This document shows positions 1-10,596 of a stretch of 64,000 nt of DNA, piece by piece. This stretch comes from Henricia sp. BOLD:AAB3569 (Eukaryota; Echinodermata; Asteroidea; Spinulosida; Echinasteridae). Made by a program: the position numbers and the translations under genes. Each line of letters begins with the position of its first letter. Positions within the stretch are counted from its first letter, which is position 1. Location of the stretch: positions 20,174 through 84,173 of the forward strand of contig JBBELK010000986.1 in assembly GCA_037783545.1 (NCBI GenBank), written 5' to 3'. The notes under the pieces are model-generated. The model was given only the letters and a program-made list of their open reading frames with translations, did no database searches and was not told the origin of the DNA.

Positions 1-345
1 ATGTTACCTCCTACTCGTGCTGCCTTCATGCCTCATATCACACGCGCAAACTACATCACCATGCGTGATAAATCATACACTTCCAACTGCCCCGCTCTTC
101 CTCCTGTTGAAGAAAATGGCTGGAGTTTAAAGGAAGGAGTTTATGTTCCAGTGAGATGTCTCAACCTACCTGCTCCTAAAGCCGTTATTGAGTTGACCAA
201 ATGCGCATGTAAATCGGGTTGCAGAGGAAGGTGCAGTTGCTGTAAAAACGGTCTCCCATGCACTCCATTGTGTAAATGCTATGGCGATGCTTGCACAAAT
301 GTAATCAGCAATGTTGTACACGATGACGCTGAAAGTGCTGAATAG
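1..345 (+). CDS. C-terminal part of an uncharacterised cysteine-rich (CXC-like) protein, 5' incomplete
   Basis: The open frame fills the left edge and ends with TAG at 343-345, giving 114 residues. The ATG at base 1 is probably internal, because the opening LPPT..A...HI.RANY stretch resembles a conserved interior motif of large uncharacterised invertebrate proteins. After it come LPP..ENGW (about residues 33-41), LPAP (56-59) and a cysteine cluster at 68-98 with ten cysteines in 31 residues, spaced CxC-x3-C-x3-CxCC-x5-C-x3-CxC-x4-C and followed by TN. That spacing resembles one half of a tesmin/TSO1-type CXC domain, a zinc-binding DNA-contact fold, so zinc binding is inferred. From memory, this tail is found on multi-copy uncharacterised genes in cnidarians, molluscs and similar animals, some possibly transposon-derived. 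No catalytic domain is visible here. The last ~14 residues are acidic. The body of the gene lies outside the window, so its function is not assigned. Confidence 0.6.
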   Translation: MLPPTRAAFMPHITRANYITMRDKSYTSNCPALPPVEENGWSLKEGVYVPVRCLNLPAPKAVIELTKCACKSGCRGRCSCCKNGLPCTPLCKCYGDACTNVISNVVHDDAESAE

Positions 346-560
346 ACATATACCCAGTTTTCAAGTTCTGTACATACATGTAGTTGGGAGGTTTTGTTTT
401 TGCTTAACATGTACTCTCCATGTGCACAATCTTGTTGCGAATCTGTGGAAGTAATATAGTAGTGTCGTACGTATATTACATATGTAGAACGATGTGACAG
501 AGGGTAAACCCATCTTCCTTTCCATCGTTCCCAAAATCAGTATTTTTCTTCTTGTTTCTT

Positions 561-606
561 GGGGGGGGGGGCGGGGGTCGGGGGGGCGGGGGGGGGGGGG
601 GGGGGG
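561..606 (+). repeat. Interrupted poly-G tract with G-quadruplex potential
   Basis: Four G runs of 11 (561-571), 5 (573-577), 7 (580-586) and 19 (588-606) bases are separated by one or two bases. Four runs of at least three Gs with very short loops meet the usual sequence rule for an intramolecular G-quadruplex on the + strand. Exact run lengths are uncertain, because homopolymers this long are error-prone in any sequencing method. Confidence 0.85.
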
Positions 607-751
607 AGGTAGGTTAACAAAAGGGAAGTGTGTGTCCGGAACAACACCAAATAGAGAGCTGAAGCTTTGACATCTTGGTAGTCGTACTGGGGTATGCAGT
701 TTAAGATAATTTAAAGATTAAAGACAAAGACAAAGGATCATGGGTAAATTC

Positions 752-780
752 ACCGGAAGTCATTGATAGCCACTTCCGGT
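752..780. repeat. Perfect 9-bp inverted repeat with ETS-like core
   Basis: The left arm ACCGGAAGT (752-760) and right arm ACTTCCGGT (772-780) are exact reverse complements around an 11-nt spacer. Each arm equals the consensus binding motif of animal ETS transcription factors, so this could be a paired ETS site, a hairpin, or the end of an unrecognised mobile element. No promoter or gene start is recognised next to it. Confidence 0.6.
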
Positions 781-898
781 TACTTTAAAAGTGCCATAAA
801 TGGGCTCGGCGTCCTCTGAAACCACCCAAATATTGTGAAAGTCGGTTTAATTTGGCCTAAAAGAGGCGCCATTTTCGTCTGAGGGAGGGGGAAATCAA

Positions 899-929
899 GA
901 CCCCGCCCCCAGGGGGTCATCGAGGGGTC
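899..929. repeat. C/G-rich hairpin-forming stretch
   Basis: GACCCC at 899-904 can pair with GGGGTC at either 913-918 or 924-929, and CCCCC (906-910) is followed almost at once by GGGGG (912-916). The CCCCGCCCC core (901-909) also resembles an animal Sp1-type GC box in reverse orientation. Only the sequence symmetry is certain; no function is shown. Confidence 0.45.
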
Positions 930-1051
930 GGAAAATTTGAACCCCATAATTTTTCCATAGTTTGACCTCAAATCAACCCAATAAAGCAAAAAAATCAATT
1001 TCAGCAGCAAAATCCTACGGGAGCCATTTTTTGGACATCCCATACCGCACT

Positions 1052-2960
1052 ATTAGGTCAAAGTGTGTCCCAAATGCCGGCAAATTTGGAAATCAAGGAA
1101 TTTTCCAACCAACTTCAAATTTTGCATGCTCCAAACTGTATATATTCCGCACTTGTCATGCAAAAGTGACAGATTTTCGCTGGGAAATGACGGAGAAATT
1201 TCAGAGTTTAGGGAAAACGGAGCTCGGCTACGTGGTTATTCCCCTAACCGTGGCTGCTGGGACACCCTGCGCTGCGCTGGTGTACATTTGTACGGCCGTT
1301 GACTCACCCCAGATTGTGACGGGAATTAGGTCAAAGTGTGTCCCAAATGCCGGCAAATTTTGAAATCAAGGAATTTTCCAACCAACTTCAAATTTTGCAT
1401 GCTCCAAACTGTATATATTCCGCACTTGTCATGCAAAATTGACAGATTTTCGCTGGGAAAAGACGGAGACATTTCAGAGTTTAGGGAAAACGGAGCTCGG
1501 CTACGTGGTTATTCCCCTAACCGTGGCTGTTGGGACACCCTGCGCTGCGCTGGTGTACATTTGTACGGCCGTTGACTCACCCCAGATTGTGACGGGAATT
1601 AGGTCAAAGTGTGTCCCAAATGCCGGCAAATTTGGAAATCAAGGAATTTTCCAACCAACTTCAAATTTTGCATGCTCCAAACTGTATATATTCCGCACGC
1701 GTCATGCAAAATTGACAAATTTTCGCTGGGAAATGACGGAGAAATTTCAGAGTTTAGGGAAAACGGAGCTCGGCTACGTGGTTATTCCCCTAACCGTGGC
1801 TGTTGGGACACCCTGCGCTGCGCTGGTGTACATTTGTACGGCCGTTGACTCACCCCAGATTGTGACGGGAATTATATCAAAGTGTGTCCCAAATGCCGGC
1901 AAATTTGGAAATCAAGGAATTTTCCAACCAACTTCAAATTTTGCATGCACCAAACTGTATATATTCCGCACTTGTCATGCAAAATTGACAGATTTTCGCT
2001 GGGAAATGACGGGGAAATTTCAGAGTTTAGGGAAAACGGAGCTCGGCTACGTGGTTATTCCCCTAACCGTGGCTGTTGGGACACCCTGCGCTGCGCTGGT
2101 GTACATTTGTACGGCCGTTGACTCACCCCAGATTGTGACGGAATTAGGTCAAAGTGTGTCCCAAATGCCGGCAAATTTGGAAATCAAGGAATTTTCCAAC
2201 CAACTTCAAATTTTGCATGCTCCAAACTGTATATATTCCGCACTTGTCATGCAAAATTGACAGATTTTCGCTGGGAAATGACGGAGAAATTTCAGAGTTT
2301 AGGGAAAACGGAGCTCGGCTACGTGGTTATTCCCCTAACCGTGGCTGTTGGGACACCCTGCGCTGCGCTGGTGTACATTTGTACGGCCGTTGACTCACCC
2401 CAGATTGTGACGGGAATTAGGTCAAAGTGTGTCCCAAATGCCGGCAAATTTGGAAATCAAGGAATTTTCCAACCAACTTCAAATTTTTCATGCTCCAAAC
2501 TGTATATATTCCGCACTTGTCATGCAAAAGTGACAGATTTTCGCTGGGAAATGACGGAGAAATTTCAGAGTTTAGGGAAAACGGAGCTCGGCTACGTGGT
2601 TATTCCCCTAACCGTGGCTGTTGGGACACCCTGCGCTGCGCTGGTGTACATTTGTACGGCCGTTGACTCACCCCAGATTGTGACGGAATTAGGTCAAAGT
2701 GTGTCCCAAATGCCGGCAAATTTGGAAATCAAGGAATTTTCCAACCAACTTCAAATTTTGCATGCTCCAAACTGTATATATTCCGCACTTGTCATGCAAA
2801 ATTGACAGATTTTCGCTGGGAAATGACGGAGAAATTTCAGAGTTTAGGGAAAACGGAGCTCGGCTACGTGGTTATTCCCCTAACCGTGGCTGTTGGGACA
2901 CCCTGCGCTGCGCTGGTGTACATTTGTACGGCCGTTGACTCACCCCAGATTGTGACGGGA
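1052..2960 (+). repeat. Domain A higher-order repeat copy 1 (7 monomers, 1909 bp)
   Basis: The anchor block of four marked monomers starts at 1052 (AAAAGTGAC, GGCTGCTGGG), 1325 (CAAATTTTGAAATC, AAAGACGGAGAC), 1598 (CGCACGCGTC, TTGACAAAT) and 1871 (TTATATCAAAG, GCATGCACC). It is followed by a plain unit, a TTTTTCATGC unit and a plain unit. The next anchor block starts exactly 1909 bp later. The leftmost monomer is base-for-base identical to its counterpart at 2961. Confidence 0.8.
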
Positions 2961-5414
2961 ATTAGGTCAAAGTGTGTCCCAAATGCCGGCAAATTTGGAA
3001 ATCAAGGAATTTTCCAACCAACTTCAAATTTTGCATGCTCCAAACTGTATATATTCCGCACTTGTCATGCAAAAGTGACAGATTTTCGCTGGGAAATGAC
3101 GGAGAAATTTCAGAGTTTAGGGAAAACGGAGCTCGGCTACGTGGTTATTCCCCTAACCGTGGCTGCTGGGACACCCTGCGCTGCGCTGGTGTACATTTGT
3201 ACGGCCGTTGACTCACCCCAGATTGTGACGGGAATTAGGTCAAAGTGTGTCCCAAATGCCGGCAAATTTTGAAATCAAGGAATTTTCCAACCAACTTCAA
3301 ATTTTGCATGCTCCAAACTGTATATATTCCGCACTTGTCATGCAAAATTGACAGATTTTCGCTGGGAAAAGACGGAGACATTTCAGAGTTTAGGGAAAAC
3401 GGAGCTCGGCTACGTGGTTATTCCCCTAACCGTGGCTGTTGGGACACCCTGCGCTGCGCTGGTGTACATTTGTACGGCCGTTGACTCACCCCAGATTGTG
3501 ACGGGAATTAGGTCAAAGTGTGTCCCAAATGCCGGCAAATTTGGAAATCAAGGAATTTTCCAACCAACTTCAAATTTTGCATGCTCCAAACTGTATATAT
3601 TCCGCACGCGTCATGCAAAATTGACAAATTTTCGCTGGGAAATGACGGAGAAATTTCAGAGTTTAGGGAAAACGGAGCTCGGCTACGTGGTTATTCCCCT
3701 AACCGTGGCTGTTGGGACACCCTGCGCTGCGCTGGTGTACATTTGTACGGCCGTTGACTCACCCCAGATTGTGACGGGAATTATATCAAAGTGTGTCCCA
3801 AATGCCGGCAAATTTGGAAATCAAGGAATTTTCCAACCAACTTCAAATTTTGCATGCACCAAACTGTATATATTCCGCACTTGTCATGCAAAATTGACAG
3901 ATTTTCGCTGGGAAATGACGGGGAAATTTCAGAGTTTAGGGAAAACGGAGCTCGGCTACGTGGTTATTCCCCTAACCGTGGCTGTTGGGACACCCTGCGC
4001 TGCGCTGGTGTACATTTGTACGGCCGTTGACTCACCCCAGATTGTGACGGAATTAGGTCAAAGTGTGTCCCAAATGCCGGCAAATTTGGAAATCAAGGAA
4101 TTTTCCAACCAACTTCAAATTTTGCATGCTCCAAACTGTATATATTCCGCACTTGTCATGCAAAATTGACAGATTTTCGCTGGGAAATGACGGAGAAATT
4201 TCAGAGTTTAGGGAAAACGGAGCTCGGCTACGTGGTTATTCCCCTAACCGTGGCTGTTGGGACACCCTGCGCTGCGCTGGTGTACATTTGTACGGCCGTT
4301 GACTCACCCCAGATTGTGACGGGAATTAGGTCAAAGTGTGTCCCAAATGCCGGCAAATTTGGAAATCAAGGAATTTTCCAACCAACTTCAAATTTTTCAT
4401 GCTCCAAACTGTATATATTCCGCACTTGTCATGCAAAAGTGACAGATTTTCGCTGGGAAATGACGGAGAAATTTCAGAGTTTAGGGAAAACGGAGCTCGG
4501 CTACGTGGTTATTCCCCTAACCGTGGCTGTTGGGACACCCTGCGCTGCGCTGGTGTACATTTGTACGGCCGTTGACTCACCCCAGATTGTGACGGGAATT
4601 AGGTCAAAGTGTGTCCCAAATGCCGGCAAATTTGAAAATCAAGGAATTTTCCAACCAACTTCAAATTTTGCATGCTCAAAACTGTATATATTCCGCACTT
4701 GTTATGCAAAATTGACAGATTTTCGCTGGGAAATGGCCGAGAAATTTCAGAGTTTAGGGAAAACGGAGCTCGGCTACGTGGTTATTCCCCTAACCGTGGC
4801 TGTTGGGACACCCTGCGCTGCGCTGGTGTACATTTGTACGGCCGTTGACTCACCCCAGATTGTGACGGAATTAGGTCAAAGTGTGTCCCAAATGCCGGCA
4901 AATTTGGAAATCAAGGAATTTTCCAACCAACTTCAAATTTTGCATGCTCCAAACTGTATATATTCCGCACTTGTCATGCAAAATTGACAGATTTTCGCTG
5001 GGAAATGACGGAGAAATTTCAGAGTTTAGGGAAAACGGAGCTCGGCTACGTGGTTATTCCCCTAACCGTGGCTGTTGGGACACCCTGCGCTGCGCTGGTG
5101 TACATTTGTACGGCCGTTGACTCACCCCAGATTGTGACGGGAATTAGGTCAAAGTGTGTCCCAAATGCCGGCAAATTTGAAAATCAAGGAATTTTCCAAC
5201 CAACTTCAAATTTTGCATGCTCAAAACTGTATATATTCCGCACTTGTTATGCAAAATTGACAGATTTTCGCTGGGAAATGGCCGAGAAATTTCAGAGTTT
5301 AGGGAAAACGGAGCTCGGCTACGTGGTTATTCCCCTAACCGTGGCTGTTGGGACACCCTGCGCTGCGCTGGTGTACATTTGTACGGCCGTTGACTCACCC
5401 CAGATTGTGACGGA

Positions 5415-5687
5415 ATTAGGTCAAAGTGTGTCCCAAATGCCGGCAAATTTGGAAATCAAGGAATTTTCCAACCAACTTCAAATTTTGCATGCTCCAAACT
5501 GTATATATTCCGCACTTGTCATGCAAAATTGACAGATTTTCGCTGGGAAATGACGGAGAAATTTCAGAGTTTAGGGAAAACGGAGCTCGGCTACGTGGTT
5601 ATTCCCCTAACCGTGGCTGTTGGGACACCCTGCGCTGCGCTGGTGTACATTTGTACGGCCGTTGACTCACCCCAGATTGTGACGGGA
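5415..5687 (+). repeat. Representative unmodified monomer (273 bp) and its internal sites
   Basis: This copy carries none of the variant markers. Inside it are an 11-bp perfect inverted repeat (5481-5491 with 5520-5530), a 7-bp inverted repeat TTGGAAA/TTTCCAA (5449-5455 with 5465-5471), a TATATAT stretch (5502-5508) between the longer arms, and a small GTACA-TT-TGTAC hairpin (5645-5656). A TTCG...CGG stretch at 5538-5557 loosely recalls a CENP-B box. Palindromic GCCGGC, GCATGC and GAGCTC occur once each, which would give a regular restriction ladder. Confidence 0.85.
5481..5530. repeat. 11-bp inverted repeat inside each monomer (representative)
   Basis: AATTTTGCATG (5481-5491) and CATGCAAAATT (5520-5530) are exact reverse complements around a 28-nt AT-rich spacer holding TATATAT. 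The same arrangement recurs once per monomer across the array, so it is a regular potential stem-loop or cruciform. Several variant families alter one arm: AAAAGTG shortens it to 9 bp, GCACGC and TTTTTCATG introduce mismatches, and the TTATGC variant leaves a wobble pair. Confidence 0.8.
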
Positions 5688-6778
5688 ATTAGGTCAAAGT
5701 GTGTCCCAAATGCCGGCAAATTTGGAAATCAAGGAATTTTCCAACCAACTTCAAATTTTGCATGCTCCAAACTGTATATATTCCGCACTTGTCATGCAAA
5801 AGTGACAGATTTTCGCTGGGAAATGACGGAGAAATTTCAGAGTTTAGGGAAAACGGAGCTCGGCTACGTGGTTATTCCCCTAACCGTGGCTGTTGGGACA
5901 CCCTGCGCCTCGCTGGTGTACATTTGTACGGCCGTTGACTCACCCCAGATTGTGACGGGAATTAGGTCAAAGTGTGTCCCAAATGCCGGCAAATTTGGAA
6001 ATCAAGGAATTTTCCAACCAACTTCAAATTTTGCATGCTCCAAACAGTATATATTCCGCACTTGTCATGCAAAATTGACAGATTTTCGCTGGGAAATGAC
6101 GGAGAAATTTCAGAGTTTAGGGAAAACGGAGCTCGGCTACGTGGTTATTCCCCTAACCGTGGCTGTTGGGACACCCTGCGCTGCGCTGGTGTACATTTGT
6201 ACGGCCGTTGACTCACCCCAGATTGTGACGGGAATTAGGTCAAAGTGTGTCCCAAATGCCGGCAAATTTGAAAATCAAGGAATTTTCCAACCAACTTCAA
6301 ATTTTGCATGCTCAAAACTGTATATATTCCGCACTTGTTATGCAAAATTGACAGATTTTCGCTGGGAAATGGCCGAGAAATTTCAGAGTTTAGGGAAAAC
6401 GGAGCTCGGCTACGTGGTTATTCCCCTAACCGTGGCTGTTGGGACACCCTGCGCTGCGCTGGTGTACATTTGTACGGCCGTTGACTCACCCCAGATTGTG
6501 ACGGAATAAGGTCAAAGTGTGTCCCAAATGCCGGCAAATTTGGAAATCAAGGAATTTTCCAACCAACTTCAAATTTTGCATGCTCCAAACTGTATATATT
6601 CCGCACTTGTCATGCAAAATTGACAGATTTTCGCTGGGAAATGACGGAGAAATTTCAGAGTTTAGGGAAAACGGAGCTCGGCTACGTGGTTATTCCCCTA
6701 ACCGTGGCTGTTGGGACACCCTGCGCTGCGCTGGTGTACATTTGTACGGCCGTTGACTCACCCCAGATTGTGACGGGA

Positions 6779-9700
6779 ATTAGGTCAAAGTGTGTCCCAA
6801 ATGCCGGCAAATTTGGAAATCAAGGAATTTTCCAACCAACTTCAAATTTTGCATGCTCCAAACTGTATATATTCCGCACTTGTCATGCAAAAGTGACAGA
6901 TTTTCGCTGGGAAATGACGGAGAAATTTCAGAGTTTAGGGAAAACGGAGCTCGGCTACGTGGTTATTCCCCTAACCGTGGCTGCTGGGACACCCTGCGCT
7001 GCGCTGGTGTACATTTGTACGGCCGTTGACTCACCCCAGATTGTGACGGGAATTAGGTCAAAGTGTGTCCCAAATGCCGGCAAATTTTGAAATCAAGGAA
7101 TTTTCCAACCAACTTCAAATTTTGCATGCTCCAAACTGTATATATTCCGCACTTGTCATGCAAAATTGACAGATTTTCGCTGGGAAAAGACGGAGACATT
7201 TCAGAGTTTAGGGAAAACGGAGCTCGGCTACGTGGTTATTCCCCTAACCGTGGCTGTTGGGACACCCTGCGCTGCGCTGGTGTACATTTGTACGGCCGTT
7301 GACTCACCCCAGATTGTGACGGGAATTAGGTCAAAGTGTGTCCCAAATGCCGGCAAATTTGGAAATCAAGGAATTTTCCAACCAACTTCAAATTTTGCAT
7401 GCTCCAAACTGTATATATTCCGCACGCGTCATGCAAAATTGACAAATTTTCGCTGGGAAATGACGGAGAAATTTCAGAGTTTAGGGAAAACGGAGCTCGG
7501 CTACGTGGTTATTCCCCTAACCGTGGCTGTTGGGACACCCTGCGCTGCGCTGGTGTACATTTGTACGGCCGTTGACTCACCCCAGATTGTGACGGGAATT
7601 ATATCAAAGTGTGTCCCAAATGCCGGCAAATTTGGAAATCAAGGAATTTTCCAACCAACTTCAAATTTTGCATGCACCAAACTGTATATATTCCGCACTT
7701 GTCATGCAAAATTGACAGATTTTCGCTGGGAAATGACGGAGAAATTTCAGAGTTTAGGGAAAACGGAGCTCGGCTACGTGGTTATTCCCCTAACCGTGGC
7801 TGTTGGGACACCCTGCGCTGCGCTGGTGTACATTTGTACGGCCGTTGACTCACCCCAGATTGTGACGGAATTAGGTCAAAGTGTGTCCCAAATGCCGGCA
7901 AATTTGGAAATCAAGGAATTTTCCAACCAACTTCAAATTTTGCATGCTCCAAACTGTATATATTCCGCACTTGTCATGCAAAATTGACAGATTTTCGCTG
8001 GGAAATGACGGAGAAATTTCAGAGTTTAGGGAAAACGGAGCTCGGCTACGTGGTTATTCCCCTAACCGTGGCTGTTGGGACACCCTGCGCTGCGCTGGTG
8101 TACATTTGTACGGCCGTTGACTCACCCCAGATTGTGACGGGAATTTGGTCAAAGTGTGTCCCAAATGCCGGCAAATTTGAAAATCAAGGAATTTTCCAAC
8201 CAACTTCAAATTTTGCATGCTCAAAACTGTATATATTCCGCACTTGTTATGCAAAATTGACAGATTTTCGCTGGGAAATGGCCGAGAAATTTCAGAGTTT
8301 AGGGAAAACGGAGCTCGGCTACGTGGTTATTCCCCTAACCGTGGCTGTTGGGACACCCTGCGCTGCGCTGGTGTACATTTGTACGGCCGTTGACTCACCC
8401 CAGATTGTGACGGAATTAGGTCAAAGTGTGTCCCAAATGCCGGCAAATTTGGAAATCAAGGAATTTTCCAACCAACTTCAAATTTTGCATGCTCCAAACT
8501 GTATATATTCCGCACTTGTCATGCAAAATTGACAGATTTTCGCTGGGAAATGACGGAGAAATTTCAGAGTTTAGGGAAAACGGAGCTCGGCTACGTGGTT
8601 ATTCCCCTAACCGTGGCTGTTGGGACACCCTGCGCTGCGCTGGTGTACATTTGTACGGCCGTTGACTCACCCCAGATTGTGACGGGAATTAGGTCAAAGT
8701 GTGTCCCAAATGCCGGCAAATTTGGAAATCAAGGAATTTTCCAACCAACTTCAAATTTTGCATGCTCCAAACTGTATATATTCCGCACTTGTCATGCAAA
8801 AGTGACAGATTTTCGCTGGGAAATGACGGAGAAATTTCAGAGTTTAGGGAAAACGGAGCTCGGCTACGTGGTTATTCCCCTAACCGTGGCTGTTGGGACA
8901 CCCTGCGCCTCGCTGGTGTACATTTGTACGGCCGTTGACTCACCCCAGATTGTGACGGGAATTAGGTCAAAGTGTGTCCCAAATGCCGGCAAATTTGGAA
9001 ATCAAGGAATTTTCCAACCAACTTCAAATTTTGCATGCTCCAAACAGTATATATTCCGCACTTGTCATGCAAAATTGACAGATTTTCGCTGGGAAATGAC
9101 GGAGAAATTTCAGAGTTTAGGGAAAACGGAGCTCGGCTACGTGGTTATTCCCCTAACCGTGGCTGTTGGGACACCCTGCGCTGCGCTGGTGTACATTTGT
9201 ACGGCCGTTGACTCACCCCAGATTGTGACGGAATTAGGTCAAAGTGTGTCCCAAATGCCGGCAAATTTGGAAATCAAGGAATTTTCCAACCAACTTCAAA
9301 TTTTGCATGCTCCAAACTGTATATATTCCGCACTTGTCATGCAAAATTGACAGATTTTCGCTGGGAAATGACGGAGAAATTTCAGAGTTTAGGGAAAACG
9401 GAGCTCGGCTACGTGGTTATTCCCCTAACCGTGGCTGTTGGGACACCCTGCGCTGCGCTGGTGTACATTTGTACGGCCGTTGACTCACCCCAGATTGTGA
9501 CGGGAATTAGGTCAAAGTGTGTCCCAAATGCCGGCAAATTTGGAAATCAAGGAATTTTCCAACCAACTTCAAATTTTGCATGCTCCAAACTGTATATATT
9601 CCGCACTTGTCATGCAAAAGTGACAGATTTTCGCTGGGAAATGACGGAGAAATTTCAGAGTTTAGGGAAAACGGAGCTCGGCTACGTGGTTATTCCCCTA

Positions 9701-10596
9701 ACCGTGGCTGTTGGGACACCCTGCGCCTCGCTGGTGTACATTTGTACGGCCGTTGACTCACCCCAGATTGTGACGGGAATTAGGTCAAAGTGTGTCCCAA
9801 ATGCCGGCAAATTTGGAAATCAAGGAATTTTCCAACCAACTTCAAATTTTGCATGCTCCAAACAGTATATATTCCGCACTTGTCATGCAAAATTGACAGA
9901 TTTTCGCTGGGAAATGACGGAGAAATTTCAGAGTTTAGGGAAAACGGAGCTCGGCTACGTGGTTATTCCCCTAACCGTGGCTGTTGGGACACCCTGCGCT
10001 GCGCTGGTGTACATTTGTACGGCCGTTGACTCACCCCAGATTGTGACGGGAATTAGGTCAAAGTGTGTCCCAAATGCCGGCAAATTTGAAAATCAAGGAA
10101 TTTTCCAACCAACTTCAAATTTTGCATGCTCAAAACTGTATATATTCCGCACTTGTTATGCAAAATTGACAGATTTTCGCTGGGAAATGGCCGAGAAATT
10201 TCAGAGTTTAGGGAAAACGGAGCTCGGCTACGTGGTTATTCCCCTAACCGTGGCTGTTGGGACACCCTGCGCTGCGCTGGTGTACATTTGTACGGCCGTT
10301 GACTCACCCCAGATTGTGACGGAATTAGGTCAAAGTGTGTCCCAAATGCCGGCAAATTTGGAAATCAAGGAATTTTCCAACCAACTTCAAATTTTGCATG
10401 CTCCAAACTGTATATATTCCGCACTTGTCATGCAAAATTGACAGATTTTCGCTGGGAAATGACGGAGAAATTTCAGAGTTTAGGGAAAACGGAGCTCGGC
10501 TACGTGGTTATTCCCCTAACCGTGGCTGTTGGGACACCCTGCGCTGCGCTGGTGTACATTTGTACGGCCGTTGACTCACCCCAGATTGTGACGGGA
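6779..10596 (+). repeat. Domain A higher-order repeat copy 3 (14 monomers, 3818 bp)
   Basis: The anchor block is followed by plain, E, plain, L, Q, plain, L, Q, E, plain, using the variant names of copy 2. Length is identical to copy 2, but the internal order differs: the TTTTTCATGC unit and one E unit are missing and an L-Q pair is doubled. Confidence 0.8.

Larger units (their letters stand above)
346..1051. other. Non-coding flank between the CXC-like gene and the satellite
   Basis: These ~700 bp hold no convincing gene. The first ~200 bp are probably the 3' UTR and downstream DNA of the preceding gene. ATTAAA at 717-722 and AATAAA at 980-985 are possible polyadenylation signals, but both are far from the stop codon and could be chance. 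The interval contains a G tract, an inverted repeat and a C/G-rich hairpin, listed separately. From about 780 to 1043 the minus strand has an 87-codon open frame of low-complexity, non-domain character; it may belong to a dispersed repeat, but nothing identifies one. The satellite begins abruptly at 1052. Confidence 0.6.
2961..6778 (+). repeat. Domain A higher-order repeat copy 2 (14 monomers, 3818 bp)
   Basis: The same four-monomer anchor is followed by ten monomers ordered plain, TTTTTCATGC, E, plain, E, plain, L, Q, E, plain. E is the unit with TTTGAAAATC, CTCAAAAC, TGTTATGC and AAATGGCCG. L has GCGCCTCGCTGG and Q has AAACAGTAT. The total length is exactly twice that of copy 1. Confidence 0.8.

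Noticed and set aside
780..1043. 87-codon minus-strand open frame in the left flank
   Set aside because: No recognisable domain, biased composition, and no supporting gene structure. It is probably chance or part of an unidentified dispersed repeat.
1063..1302. 79-codon frames (MCPKCRQIW...) repeated in nearly every monomer
   Set aside because: They use GTG starts, are a by-product of the tandem repeat, and end at a fixed TGA in the GCCGTTGACTC segment. A CPKC pattern alone is not a zinc-finger domain.
5415..5435. AGGTCA-A-AGTGTG resembling a nuclear-receptor direct repeat
   Set aside because: Only the first half-site matches; one such half-site in a monomer is expected by chance.
5502..5508. 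TATATAT as a TATA box for satellite transcription
   Set aside because: It has no accompanying promoter element, and the L variants change it to TCTATAT without other consequence that can be seen.
5565..5580. Telomere-like TTTAGGG in each monomer
   Set aside because: It is a single copy per 273 bp, not a tandem run, so it is not telomeric DNA.
5595..5620. Possible Pol III B box (GGTTATTCCCC)
   Set aside because: It mismatches the GGTTCGANNCC consensus at the key CGA positions and has no A box upstream.
8054..8254. Minus-strand 65-69 codon frames inside monomers (also near 17334, 24483 and 44138)
   Set aside because: They appear only where local indels or single-base changes open a frame and are not conserved between monomers.
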